From: Chitinophaga niastensis
GTDB taxonomy: Bacteria > Bacteroidota > Bacteroidia > Chitinophagales > Chitinophagaceae
Reading direction: 5' to 3'
DNA: 64,000 nucleotides
Assembly (NCBI RefSeq): GCF_003014755.1
Contig: NZ_PYAW01000006.1
Coordinates: 248,001 to 312,000 of the forward strand
A model generated the notes under the pieces. The model was given only the letters and a program-made list of their open reading frames with translations. It made no database searches and had not been told where the DNA came from. Position numbers and translations under genes: made by a program. Shown here piece after piece: positions 1 to 8,097 of the stretch (its first letter is position 1; each line of letters starts with the position of its first letter).

Positions 1-252
1 AGAATGGGAAGTCCGGGTGGCAAAGTTGAAATTGATGGAACCACCTTCCGGGTTAAATCCACAGGCAACGGCAATGGCTTCGATCAAGGTCGATTTGCCC
101 ATTCCATTTTCACCTGACAGATAAGTTACTTTTGGATGAAATTTCAGGGAGGAAAAATTTTTCAACGCAGGAATATTAAAAGGGTACTGCTGCGGAGCGG
201 TTACCTTATCCTTGTTAAAAATGAGTTCCAGTAAACCTCTTTTCGTAACCAT
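1..252 (-). CDS. AAA-type ATPase, N-terminal fragment (cut by window edge)
   Basis: The 84 visible residues open at an ATG on the minus strand (base 252) and run off the left edge. They contain a clear Walker A motif, GENGMGKST, at about residues 47-55, after a strand reading VTYLS, and then IEAIAVACGFNPEGG. This resembles small stand-alone predicted ATPases of the COG3910 type, usually about 230 residues long; it is not an ABC exporter component with a visible permease partner. Walker B and the signature motif lie outside the window, so substrate and role cannot be given. It is divergent from pepD, with a roughly 200-base shared upstream region. Confidence 0.75.
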   Translation of the reverse strand, partial: MVTKRGLLELIFNKDKVTAPQQYPFNIPALKNFSSLKFHPKVTYLSGENGMGKSTLIEAIAVACGFNPEGGSINFNFATRTSHS

Positions 253-456
253 TGCTGTTCTTTTTTGTATGAAAGTAGTAAATCCATAATAAAACGATTC
301 GGGTTTAGGGAAAACCCGCAATAGCTTTTTTGCCGGTTTGAAATGATTTGTATACTTTGGTGAAGTTAATTAGCATCTTACTGATGATAGATTTGACAGA
401 TCCTGTAAAACTATCTGTACCAGGAAGATTACTATCAGCTTTTAATAAATAATTGA
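253..456. other. Divergent intergenic region between ATPase and pepD
   Basis: This AT-rich gap separates two divergent genes, so promoters for both should lie here. A short hairpin (arms 300-306 and 312-318, CGGGTTT/AAACCCG) is visible and is followed by a run of T. A TACTTTG sequence near 354 resembles a Bacteroidota -7 element but is one base short of TAnnTTTG. No coding potential was seen. Confidence 0.3.
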
Positions 457-1911
457 ATGGAACTAAAAGATTTATCTCCGCAACACCTATGGAAAAATTT
501 TGCCGGCTTAAATGCAGTCCCCAGGGCTTCTAAAAAAGAAGAACGGGTAATAGCATTCATTTTAGATTTTGGTAAAAGTTTAGGACTTGAAACAAAAAAG
601 GATGCTATAGGAAATGTGCGCATTAAGAAACCCGCCACACCAGGAATGGAAGACCGTCAAACAGTTATCCTGCAAGCTCACCTGGATATGGTACACCAAA
701 AAAACGGAGATGCTGTATTTGATTTTGACACCCAGGGCATTGAAATGTATGTTGACGGCGACTGGGTAAAAGCAAAAGGCACTACACTGGGAGCTGATAA
801 CGGGATTGGCGTAGCGGCTATCATGTCGGTATTATCTGCTGAAGATGTACCGCATCCTGCCATCGAAGCGATGTTTACCATTGATGAGGAAACGGGTATG
901 ACGGGAGCTAAACAATTAGATCCCGCCAATTTTACCGGTACTATTCTTCTCAACATGGATACAGAGGAAGAAACGGAATTAACGATCGGGTGTGCCGGTG
1001 GAATTGATACCAATACAAAAGGGTCTTATAAAGAAGTTCCTGTAGGAGATGGTTTTGTTTCATTCGAAATCAAAATAAAAGGATTGCTGGGCGGGCATTC
1101 CGGTATGGATATACATCGGGGAAGGGCAAATGCAAATAAACTGATGAACCGGTTGTTGTATAAAGCACAACAATCCTTTGCCATTCAGTTGGCAAATCTG
1201 AATGGGGGAAGTCTCCGGAACGCCATTCCGCGGGAATCTCAGGCACAGGTTATCATACCGGCAACAGATAAAGAAAGGTTCTTAGCTTTTGTGAGTGAGT
1301 TTACAGCTACTATCAAGGAAGAATATAAAACCATTGAAACCAATCTCATACTGGAGATAAACCCGGTAGCAATTCCTTCCCTGGTGATGGATACTGATTA
1401 TTTCACTAAGATGGTACGTGCTATTTATGCAGTTCCCAACGGCGTATTCCGGATGAGTCCTGATATTGACCGTTTGGTAGAAGCTTCCAGTAACCTGGCC
1501 AGGGTAGTGGTTAAAGACGGGAGTTTTATTACACAATCTCTTCAGCGAAGCAGTGTGGAAAGCACGAAAGAAGATGTTGCGTTTGCTGTCGGCGCAGCAT
1601 TTGATAATATTGGTTGCGAAGTAATACGGGGCGGGGCTTACCCGGGATGGAAGCCAGATGCTGATTCCGCTGTACTAAGATTGCTGTTGAATTTGTATAA
1701 AGATCATTTTGAACATGATCCCCAGGTAGGCGCTTGTCATGCAGGATTGGAATGTGGTATTTTAGGCGGTCACTTTGCCGGTTTGGATATGATATCTTTT
1801 GGTCCAACCATCCATGGCGCCCATTCTCCGGATGAATGCGTGCAGATTTCTTCCGTTGGCAGGTTTTATAATTATCTACTGCATATACTCAGGGAAATCC
1901 CGGTTAAATAA
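457..1911 (+). CDS. pepD: Aminoacyl-histidine dipeptidase (M20 family, PepD)
   Basis: This 484-residue protein has the size and motifs of cytosolic PepD, a zinc-dependent dipeptidase that hydrolyses Xaa-His and other dipeptides. Metal-site and catalytic motifs are visible in order: QAHLDMVHQ (His75, Asp77), GADNGIG (Asp114), the paired glutamates in TIDEETG (144-145), NMDTEEE, and near the C-terminus HAGLECG and GPTIHGAHSPDE, which carries the last metal-binding His. The inserted lid/dimerisation domain lies between these halves. There is no signal peptide, which agrees with a cytoplasmic housekeeping role in peptide turnover. The gene is monocistronic: it is followed by a strong terminator and faces away from the upstream ATPase gene. 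Confidence 0.93.
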   Translation: MELKDLSPQHLWKNFAGLNAVPRASKKEERVIAFILDFGKSLGLETKKDAIGNVRIKKPATPGMEDRQTVILQAHLDMVHQKNGDAVFDFDTQGIEMYVDGDWVKAKGTTLGADNGIGVAAIMSVLSAEDVPHPAIEAMFTIDEETGMTGAKQLDPANFTGTILLNMDTEEETELTIGCAGGIDTNTKGSYKEVPVGDGFVSFEIKIKGLLGGHSGMDIHRGRANANKLMNRLLYKAQQSFAIQLANLNGGSLRNAIPRESQAQVIIPATDKERFLAFVSEFTATIKEEYKTIETNLILEINPVAIPSLVMDTDYFTKMVRAIYAVPNGVFRMSPDIDRLVEASSNLARVVVKDGSFITQSLQRSSVESTKEDVAFAVGAAFDNIGCEVIRGGAYPGWKPDADSAVLRLLLNLYKDHFEHDPQVGACHAGLECGILGGHFAGLDMISFGPTIHGAHSPDECVQISSVGRFYNYLLHILREIPVK

Positions 1912-1935
1912 ACAGTGTATCCGATAAATTTTTGC

Positions 1936-1968
1936 AGCCTTCAAATCCAACGATTTGAAGGCTTTTTG
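1936..1968 (+). terminator. Rho-independent terminator after pepD
   Basis: A perfect 12-bp stem (AGCCTTCAAATC at 1936-1947 and its complement at 1952-1963) with a four-base loop is followed by a T run. A near copy of this hairpin terminates the phosphodiesterase gene at 10530. Confidence 0.85.
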
Positions 1969-2154
1969 TTTTAATGACAGGTTCAGGTGTTCATCTTAAA
2001 AAAAATAAAAATCCCGGAATTTATTATTATCTTTAGCTGAGATACCCAGTCTTCGGGATATCAATATAACATTCATAGCTGCATCTACGCAGTTTCCTGC
2101 CTTTATACATTCCGTTATTTTTCTTATTAGCGTTTTTTTATTGACCAACAAATA

Positions 2155-2997
2155 ATGTGTAACCAACATCGAATTGCTATGAAAAAAAAGGGATTTCTTA
2201 TTGACATGGATGGAGTAATCTACAAGGGCAGTGAACCTATTCCGGGAGCTGTGGAGTTTATTAATGGCCTCAGAGATAGAGGGCTACCTTTTCTGTTCCT
2301 GACAAACAATAGCCAAAGAACCAGCAGGGATGTTTGCTACAAGCTGAATAAAATGGGATTCCGGGTAAATGATACGGACATCTTTACCTGTGCGATGGCC
2401 ACTGCCAGGTACCTGGCTTCTAAAAAAGAAAATGGTACTGCCTATGTTATTGGTGAAGGCGGCCTGCTTACCGAGCTTTATAATGCAGGTTATTCTATTG
2501 TGGATGATCAGCCCGATTATGTTATTATAGGTGAAGGAAGAACTATTATGCTGGAATCTGTTGATAAGGCAATCAACATGGTGATGAAAGGCGCCAAATT
2601 AATTGCCACCAACCTGGATGCTAACTGTCCGATGGGAGAAGGGAAATACAGAGTAGGATGTGGCGCGCTGGTAGCGATGCTTGAATTTGCCAGCGGCATA
2701 AAAGCGTTTAGCGTTGGTAAGCCCAGTCCTGTTATGATGCGCATGGCCAGGAAAGCATTGCAGCTTACAACAGATGAAACAGTGATGATAGGAGATACCA
2801 TGGGTACAGACATACTGGGCGCCGGATCAATGGGCTTTACCACTGTACTGACGCTTTCAGGGGTAACAAAAGAAGATGATCTGGCACATTTTGGTTATTC
2901 TCCTGATTTCATCATTAAATCTATTAAGGATCTGCTGAATGAAGAATTGTTTATGAGGGTAATGGGGGAGCCATTATTAGTTGATGCTACTTATTAG
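2155..2997 (+). CDS. HAD superfamily hydrolase, subfamily IIA (NagD-like phosphatase)
   Basis: All four HAD motifs are present: LIDMDGVIYKG (nucleophile Asp17 and Asp19), LTNNSQRTS (motif II), VGKPSP (motif III Lys) and MIGDTMGTDILGA (motif IV acidic residues). The overall length, about 270-280 residues, and the order of motifs match HAD-IIA enzymes such as NagD, which dephosphorylate nucleoside monophosphates or small phosphorylated metabolites in the cytosol. The exact substrate cannot be read from sequence. The start at 2155 gives eight extra residues; an alternative ATG at 2179 begins directly with MKKKGFLIDMDG and may be the true start. The gene is followed by a bidirectional terminator. 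Confidence 0.88.
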   Translation: MCNQHRIAMKKKGFLIDMDGVIYKGSEPIPGAVEFINGLRDRGLPFLFLTNNSQRTSRDVCYKLNKMGFRVNDTDIFTCAMATARYLASKKENGTAYVIGEGGLLTELYNAGYSIVDDQPDYVIIGEGRTIMLESVDKAINMVMKGAKLIATNLDANCPMGEGKYRVGCGALVAMLEFASGIKAFSVGKPSPVMMRMARKALQLTTDETVMIGDTMGTDILGAGSMGFTTVLTLSGVTKEDDLAHFGYSPDFIIKSIKDLLNEELFMRVMGEPLLVDATY

Positions 2998-3016
2998 TGA
3001 ACGTATATAAGCGATC

Positions 3017-3049
3017 AAACCCTTGTAGAAGCTTATTCTACAAGGGTTT
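3017..3049. terminator. Bidirectional terminator between convergent genes
   Basis: A 14-bp perfect stem (3017-3030 with 3036-3049, loop GCTTA) lies between the convergent HAD and MepB-like genes and abuts the MepB stop codon. A-rich and T-rich flanks suit termination in both directions. Confidence 0.8.
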
Positions 3050-3592
3050 CTAGCCTTCCTGGCAATAAAGTTTTTTCAAACGGACAAGATCTGTTGGCTT
3101 ATCATCAGGTATTTCTAAGAAAAAATCCAATTGCCATTGTTGCGTTTTTTGTGCCTGCCTGTTCATAGTTTTATCCCATGGCGGGTATACCCGTATTGCC
3201 CGCTTACCGCCTTTGTTATTATTGGCTACTATATCATGTTCGCATAGCACAGCTATTGGAAATATAAACTGTCCAAAATGATTGCCATTCCGTGTGCTGA
3301 TAATAAATAAATCTACCGGATCAGACATGTCATATGGCTCAATGGGGCCGTTTTGATGCCGTTTCCAGATAGTAACAAATTGCCCTGTTTTTGTTGGAGT
3401 GATTTTAGCCACACGAAACAGAACAGACAAACCATTCAGCTCAAATGTACAGGCGCCATATTCAGCGCTTTCCGCTTCCATTAACGGAGGAGTGTATTCG
3501 TAGCCACATTTATCATAAACAAGCTCCCTGGCTGCAAGGAGATCGCTGTGGATGTTATTGGTATGGTCATCTGAAGCTTTTTTACTTTTCAT
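3050..3592 (-). CDS. MepB family protein
   Basis: The product, 180 residues from the ATG at 3592, matches the MepB family: it starts with DLLAARELVYDKCGY, continues with YGACTFELNGLSVLFRVAK and GQFVTIWKR, and ends with RVYPPWDKTMNRQAQKTQ and the final WQLDFFL. MepB was named from the Staphylococcus aureus mepRAB multidrug efflux locus; its biochemical function remains unknown. Here there is no MepA-type MATE pump or MarR regulator beside it, so a role in efflux should not be assumed. An in-frame start 24 residues upstream (3664) exists, but the extra residues do not look like part of the family. Confidence 0.82.
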   Translation of the reverse strand: MKSKKASDDHTNNIHSDLLAARELVYDKCGYEYTPPLMEAESAEYGACTFELNGLSVLFRVAKITPTKTGQFVTIWKRHQNGPIEPYDMSDPVDLFIISTRNGNHFGQFIFPIAVLCEHDIVANNNKGGKRAIRVYPPWDKTMNRQAQKTQQWQLDFFLEIPDDKPTDLVRLKKLYCQEG

Positions 3593-3679
3593 ATAGTATC
3601 CTATAACTTTTGTTTTTGACAGTGCGATAATAATAAATTTATTTAACCAGGCCTCCGGGAACAACGCAATATTTAAGGG

Positions 3680-3695
3680 TGTACTGCATAGTACA
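3680..3695 (+). promoter_or_regulatory. Palindromic operator candidate upstream of small secreted protein
   Basis: A 16-base dyad TGTACT-GCAT-AGTACA lies just upstream of a TATCTTTG sequence (3701-3708) that fits the Bacteroidota -7 pattern TAnnTTTG. Its place would suit a repressor controlling the small secreted protein and the TonB receptor behind it. No regulator gene is adjacent, so the assignment rests only on symmetry and position. Confidence 0.35.
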
Positions 3696-3716
3696 TTTCA
3701 TATCTTTGCCTTTAGC

Positions 3717-4115
3717 ATGGTTAAAAAAATCGTTAGTTTATTTTTTGCCTGTCTGTTTTTAACAGGAAGTACATTGCTGCCGTTAAGTGATTTTTCATTA
3801 ATGGAGGATATTCCCGGTATGTTCCGTAACTATTCCTATATAACCACTACAGAAGAATTTGGGGTAATTGACTTTATAGGAGATTACCTGCTTCACGGAA
3901 AGGAAATGTTTGATCATAACAAACATGATAAACCTCAAAATAACGATAACAGTGTACAGTTCCAGCACCAGGCCAATCCTTTGAATGTTGTTTTTTTATA
4001 CCGTTCTTTAACTTTAACATCGATTCCGGAATATCCCAAAAAATACCCGCTTTCAAAAGAATCGTTCCATACTTCCGGTTACCGGGACAAGCTTTTCAGG
4101 CCGCCTCTTGCCTGA
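3717..4115 (+). CDS. Small secreted hypothetical protein upstream of TonB receptor
   Basis: The 132-residue product starts with a typical signal sequence (MVKKIVSLFFACLFLTGSTLL) and is otherwise polar, with a His/Asn-rich middle (FDHNKHDK, QFQHQ) and a C-terminal YRDKLFRPPLA tail. I do not recognise a domain. Small exported proteins of this build, ending in a Pro-Pro motif, are often found next to TonB-dependent receptors in Bacteroidota; a link to metal uptake or handling is a guess based on the histidines. The receptor gene starts 109 bases downstream on the same strand, so the two are probably co-transcribed. The start follows the -7-like sequence closely, implying a very short leader if that promoter is real. 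Confidence 0.6.
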   Translation: MVKKIVSLFFACLFLTGSTLLPLSDFSLMEDIPGMFRNYSYITTTEEFGVIDFIGDYLLHGKEMFDHNKHDKPQNNDNSVQFQHQANPLNVVFLYRSLTLTSIPEYPKKYPLSKESFHTSGYRDKLFRPPLA

Positions 4116-4174
4116 ACCTTTTATCTCCTTTCATTATAGCCATCAACTATTACATTATTCAAAAGCGCCTGTCT

Positions 4175-4196
4175 TGCTATGCCTGTTAGCATAGCA
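4175..4196 (+). promoter_or_regulatory. Hairpin in the leader of the TonB receptor gene
   Basis: A perfect 8-bp inverted repeat (TGCTATGC at 4175-4182 and GCATAGCA at 4189-4196, six-base loop) lies about 30 bases before the receptor start. It lacks a T run, so it is more likely a leader structure or operator than a terminator. Confidence 0.35.
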
Positions 4197-4224
4197 GAAT
4201 AACAGCGGGCTTAAAATTAAGTAC

Positions 4225-6399
4225 GTGAAAACTATTTTCATCATTATATCGTGTGTTTTATTATCTCATGTTGTAGTGGCTCAAAATTCGTTTAAAGCCA
4301 TTATCCGAAACGATAAAACCAAAGAAATATTAAAAGGTGCCACAGCCACTATCCCGGATTTAAAAATTGTTGTTGCCGCAGACACCAGCGGGTTGATTAT
4401 CATCCATAATATTCCGGATGGCAAATTTGAAATTGAAATTACTTATGTCGGCTATAGCCGGCAGGAAAAAGTATATGGTTTCCCGTTAAAGAACCCTGAT
4501 CAGCTGGTAGAGATAGGCCTGGAGCCTGCTGTAGGGGAATTGGCAGAAGTGACCATACAAACCACCCGAACCAATCAAAACCTTCGTGATATACCAACAA
4601 GGATAGAAGTGCTGCCCCTGGAAGAACTGGATGAAAAAAGCACCATGAGGCCTGGCGACATCAAAATGTTGCTGGGGGAAGCTACAGGTATCCATGTGCA
4701 ACAAGTCTCTGCTGTGAGCGGCACAACAAACTTCCGCATTCAGGGATTAGATAGTCGCTATACACAGCTGTTGCAGGATGGTATGCCTTTGTACCAGGGC
4801 TTTTCAGGTGGCCTGAGCTTATTGCAGATTAGTCCGCTTGACTTAAAACAAGTAGAATTTATTAAAGGTGCGGCATCTACTTTGTATGGTGGCGGAGCAA
4901 TTGCCGGTTTGGTAAACCTGATCAGCAAAACTCCTGCCAAGGCACCGGAGCTCACCTTTTTATTAAATGGTACCAGCACTAAGGGAGCTGATGCCAGCGG
5001 TTTTTATTCGCAAAAATGGAAGCATATCGGCACCACTATATTTGGTGCATACAATTACAATGGCGCCTACGATCCTTCCTCAACCGGCTTTACAGCTATA
5101 CCGCAAACGAAACGTTTTACCGTTAAGCCGAAAGTATTTTTATATATAGATGACCGGAACGCCGGATGGTTTGGGGTAAATACCACTTATGAAGATCGTT
5201 ACGGTGGCGACATGCAGGTGATTGATGGGAAGGGCGATAATACACACCAATACTTTGAGCGCAACAAAACGTTCAGGTTATCCACCCAGCTGTCCTTTAC
5301 CCATAAAATCAATGAAGAAAGCCGGATCAACTTTAAAAATTCCATTGGTTACTTTGATCGTCAACTAACGGAACCCGGTTTTAATTTTAGCGGGAAACAG
5401 CTATCCTCATTCAGTGAAATAAATTATGTTAACAATGGAGAACGCGCCAATTGGGTAGCAGGGGGTAATGCCATAACTGATCATTTCACCGCCGAACCGC
5501 CATTAAACAACCTGAATTATAGCCTGACAACCCTGGGGGCTTTTGTACAAAATACCTTTAAGGCGACGGATTGGTTTTCGCTGGAAAGTGGTGTAAGATT
5601 GGACTACAACACACCCGCACCCGGCAATCATTCAAATGGACTTTTTATTTTACCCCGTATAAATGCCCTGTTCAAATTAGATGAACATTTTACCAGTCGT
5701 ATAGGTGGAGGTGCAGGCTACAAAATGCCAACACTTTTTAATAATCAGGGTGAGCAGGAAGGATATCAAAACATTCAACCCCTTAGTACAGGCAGTACCA
5801 AAGCAGAACAATCCTATGGTTTTAATGGTGATCTTAACTACCGTAGTGTTATCGGTGATGCTGCTATCAGTATTAACCAATTGTTCTTTTATACTTATGT
5901 AGATAAGCCCCTTATTTTACAAAACAATACCTTCATCAATGCGCCGGGGCATATCAGTACACAAGGAACAGAAACCAATATTAAACTGACCATGGATGAA
6001 CTGGTGTTTTACCTGGGATATACTTATACTGATACCAAACAGCATTTTAATGGTCAAACAACCCGGCAGCCGCTTACACCACAAAACAGGATCAGCTTTG
6101 ATGCTACCTATGAAATTGAAAATAGCTTCAGGTTTGGTGTAGAGAGCTTTTACACCAGCCCGCAATTATTAAGTGATGGAACAATGGGTAAAGGGTACAT
6201 CACATTTGGTTTGCTGGTGCAAAAAATGTGGAAGCACCTGGATGTATTTATTAATGCCGAAAACTTAACAGACCGCAGGCAAACCCGTTGGGAAAATATT
6301 TATACGGGTAGCATCACGCATCCCAACTTCAGGGATATTTATGCGCCGCTGGACGGAGTGGTTGTTAATGGTGGTGTGAGGATTAAGCTGCTGCATTAA
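4225..6399 (+). CDS. TonB-dependent outer membrane receptor
   Basis: This 724-residue protein begins with a signal peptide (MKTIFIIISCVLLSHVVVAQ), followed by a carboxypeptidase-regulatory-like domain (about residues 20-105), a TonB plug domain (FRIQGLDSRYTQLLQDG, and IKGAASTLYGGGAIAGLVN) and a long beta-barrel ending in RIKLLH. It would import a ligand across the outer membrane using TonB-ExbBD energy. The absence of a SusD partner and the FecA/FepA-like plug favour a siderophore, metal chelate or cofactor over a polysaccharide, but the ligand is unknown. The start codon is GTG. The upstream small secreted protein is the only likely operon partner. Confidence 0.9.
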   Translation: MKTIFIIISCVLLSHVVVAQNSFKAIIRNDKTKEILKGATATIPDLKIVVAADTSGLIIIHNIPDGKFEIEITYVGYSRQEKVYGFPLKNPDQLVEIGLEPAVGELAEVTIQTTRTNQNLRDIPTRIEVLPLEELDEKSTMRPGDIKMLLGEATGIHVQQVSAVSGTTNFRIQGLDSRYTQLLQDGMPLYQGFSGGLSLLQISPLDLKQVEFIKGAASTLYGGGAIAGLVNLISKTPAKAPELTFLLNGTSTKGADASGFYSQKWKHIGTTIFGAYNYNGAYDPSSTGFTAIPQTKRFTVKPKVFLYIDDRNAGWFGVNTTYEDRYGGDMQVIDGKGDNTHQYFERNKTFRLSTQLSFTHKINEESRINFKNSIGYFDRQLTEPGFNFSGKQLSSFSEINYVNNGERANWVAGGNAITDHFTAEPPLNNLNYSLTTLGAFVQNTFKATDWFSLESGVRLDYNTPAPGNHSNGLFILPRINALFKLDEHFTSRIGGGAGYKMPTLFNNQGEQEGYQNIQPLSTGSTKAEQSYGFNGDLNYRSVIGDAAISINQLFFYTYVDKPLILQNNTFINAPGHISTQGTETNIKLTMDELVFYLGYTYTDTKQHFNGQTTRQPLTPQNRISFDATYEIENSFRFGVESFYTSPQLLSDGTMGKGYITFGLLVQKMWKHLDVFINAENLTDRRQTRWENIYTGSITHPNFRDIYAPLDGVVVNGGVRIKLLH

Positions 6400-6467
6400 A
6401 TAGCAGCAGCAGTAGATTTTAAAACAAGGGCTTCCATAGAAAATTAAAGCGATCGTCGTAAATTTGA

Positions 6468-7706
6468 ATGAATAACCTCCAACTTATGCCCCGCAAAACC
6501 ATCACTCCTCCGAAAAAGAAAAAAGCTGTGCACAAAACGCTTCGTTTTGCCCACCCTTTCTTTACTGCTGTTCCTCCTGCTTCCAGGCCTGTAGTACCTG
6601 GTGTAGGCAAACAAATGACTGACTATATACAAAATAAGCTATTACCTTTTCCTGCGCCACAGCGGAATACCGCACTAACCCTGGATGAAATCATCGGTTC
6701 AGCGGGTGCTGCAGAAATTGCAGCTGCCGGCCGTATTCGTTTTCATTCGATTGGTGATACCGGCCATGAAAATGGTTTGATGCAGGAATTGGTAGCAGCA
6801 GCAATGATCACAGATTATGATATTGCGCATCCTGTTACTTCCCCTGCATTTTTACTGCACCTGGGGGATGTTATTTATTATGATAACACCGATAAGGGTT
6901 ACCAGTCGCAATTTTATATTCCCTATAAAAAATACCCCGGAAAGATAATCGCCATCCCTGGCAATCATGATGGTGAACTATTCAAATTCGACGGCACGCC
7001 TACTGGTCAAAAGGTAACGCTGGCGGCTTTTCAGCGTAATTTTTGTCAGCCCAAACCCGGTGTACCACCCGATGCGGGCACCATTTACCGCGAAATGGTG
7101 AGTCAGCCGGGCGTGTACTGGTACCTGGATGCACCCCTGGTAGATATAGTAGGTCTTTATTCCAATATAGGTGAAGGCCCCGGCTTTATATCAGGTAGTG
7201 TTATCGGGCAGTCACAGAAGGACTGGTTAATTAAAACACTCACCACTATTGCGAAGAGCAGGAATACAGGCGCCCGGAAAGCCTTGGTGCTGGCAGTGCA
7301 TCACCCGCTTTACAGTGAAGGAGGACATAGCGCCAGTGACATTATGCTGGCCGATATTGATGATGCCTGCAAAAAAGCGAACATCCTGCCGGATGCTGTG
7401 CTGACAGCACACGCGCATAACTATCAGCGTTTTACCCGCTATGTTAAATCGGGTACTGAAAACTGGCAGATCCCTTATTTTGTGGTGGGTACCGGTGGTC
7501 GTGGCAGCAGCCCAGTAAAAGCAGCCAATGGCAAAAAAACAGGTGATGTAAGTTATGATGCTTCGTATATGGGTTATGGTTATCTCACCATTGATGTGAC
7601 CGCGAAAAACATTGTATTCAATTTTACCCAGGTAGATGCTGCCGGTAAAAAAAGTGCCTTTGATAAAACGATTACGGTGGACCTGAAAACACACCACCTG
7701 GTATAA
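6468..7706 (+). CDS. Calcineurin-like metallophosphoesterase
   Basis: The metallophosphoesterase signature is complete: GDTG near residue 88, HLGDVIYYDN, IPGNHDGE, VHHPLY and finally TAHAHNYQRF, which together bind a dimetal centre. The 412-residue length and the order GDxG-GDxxY-GNHD-HH-HxH resemble purple acid phosphatase-like and PhoD/tartrate-resistant type phosphoesterases. There is no obvious signal peptide; the N-terminus is basic and proline-rich. The substrate cannot be inferred. The gene stands alone between the TonB receptor and a gene-poor gap of about 390 bases. A long antisense reading frame inside its 3' half has no recognisable product. Confidence 0.85.
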   Translation: MNNLQLMPRKTITPPKKKKAVHKTLRFAHPFFTAVPPASRPVVPGVGKQMTDYIQNKLLPFPAPQRNTALTLDEIIGSAGAAEIAAAGRIRFHSIGDTGHENGLMQELVAAAMITDYDIAHPVTSPAFLLHLGDVIYYDNTDKGYQSQFYIPYKKYPGKIIAIPGNHDGELFKFDGTPTGQKVTLAAFQRNFCQPKPGVPPDAGTIYREMVSQPGVYWYLDAPLVDIVGLYSNIGEGPGFISGSVIGQSQKDWLIKTLTTIAKSRNTGARKALVLAVHHPLYSEGGHSASDIMLADIDDACKKANILPDAVLTAHAHNYQRFTRYVKSGTENWQIPYFVVGTGGRGSSPVKAANGKKTGDVSYDASYMGYGYLTIDVTAKNIVFNFTQVDAAGKKSAFDKTITVDLKTHHLV

Positions 7707-8097
7707 ATGTATGGCAGTTGCAGCTGCTATATTTGTTATCTGCACCTCCTTCCGGTTTCTTCTCATTATTCATCCATTCAGCTATCAGCTGTTTCGGGTT
7801 AAATTTTGCGTTTATCTGCTATAGATATTATCTCCTTTGAAAAAAAAGTTTAGTATAAATAAACAATGTCTCGATATTTTGTATAATATTACTAAACAAA
7901 AGTTTACATGAAAAAATCATCCATCGATTATTAGCCACGTTTTTTTAAAGAATTATTCGCGTTCAAAACAAGTTTTTTTTATGCAATCAACGCTATTACT
8001 TGCCCTGCCTATAGGCAGCGTAGCCCGATGCCGCTGTTTTTCTTTTCTTAAAACATGCGCATTACCCCGGTAATAATAAACCTAAAAAAATAGTAAC
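7707..8097. other. 391-base intergenic region with inverted repeats
   Basis: No convincing gene is present. An inverted repeat GTTTAGTA (7848-7855) / TACTAAAC (7890-7897) flanks a very AT-rich stretch, and a perfect 14-bp palindrome CTGCCTATAGGCAG lies at 8005-8018. Short frames starting at ATGs near 7908 and 7981 stop quickly and have no homology I can recognise. The region probably holds the promoter of the FAD oxidoreductase gene. Confidence 0.35.

Noticed and set aside
3011..3049. Hairpin between HAD and MepB genes as a possible mobile-element end
   Set aside because: It lies between convergent stop codons and has the shape of a bidirectional terminator.
7227..7766. A 179-codon antisense frame over the 3' half of the metallophosphoesterase
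   Set aside because: The translation has no recognisable domain and the sense gene has all catalytic motifs, so the antisense frame is a shadow.
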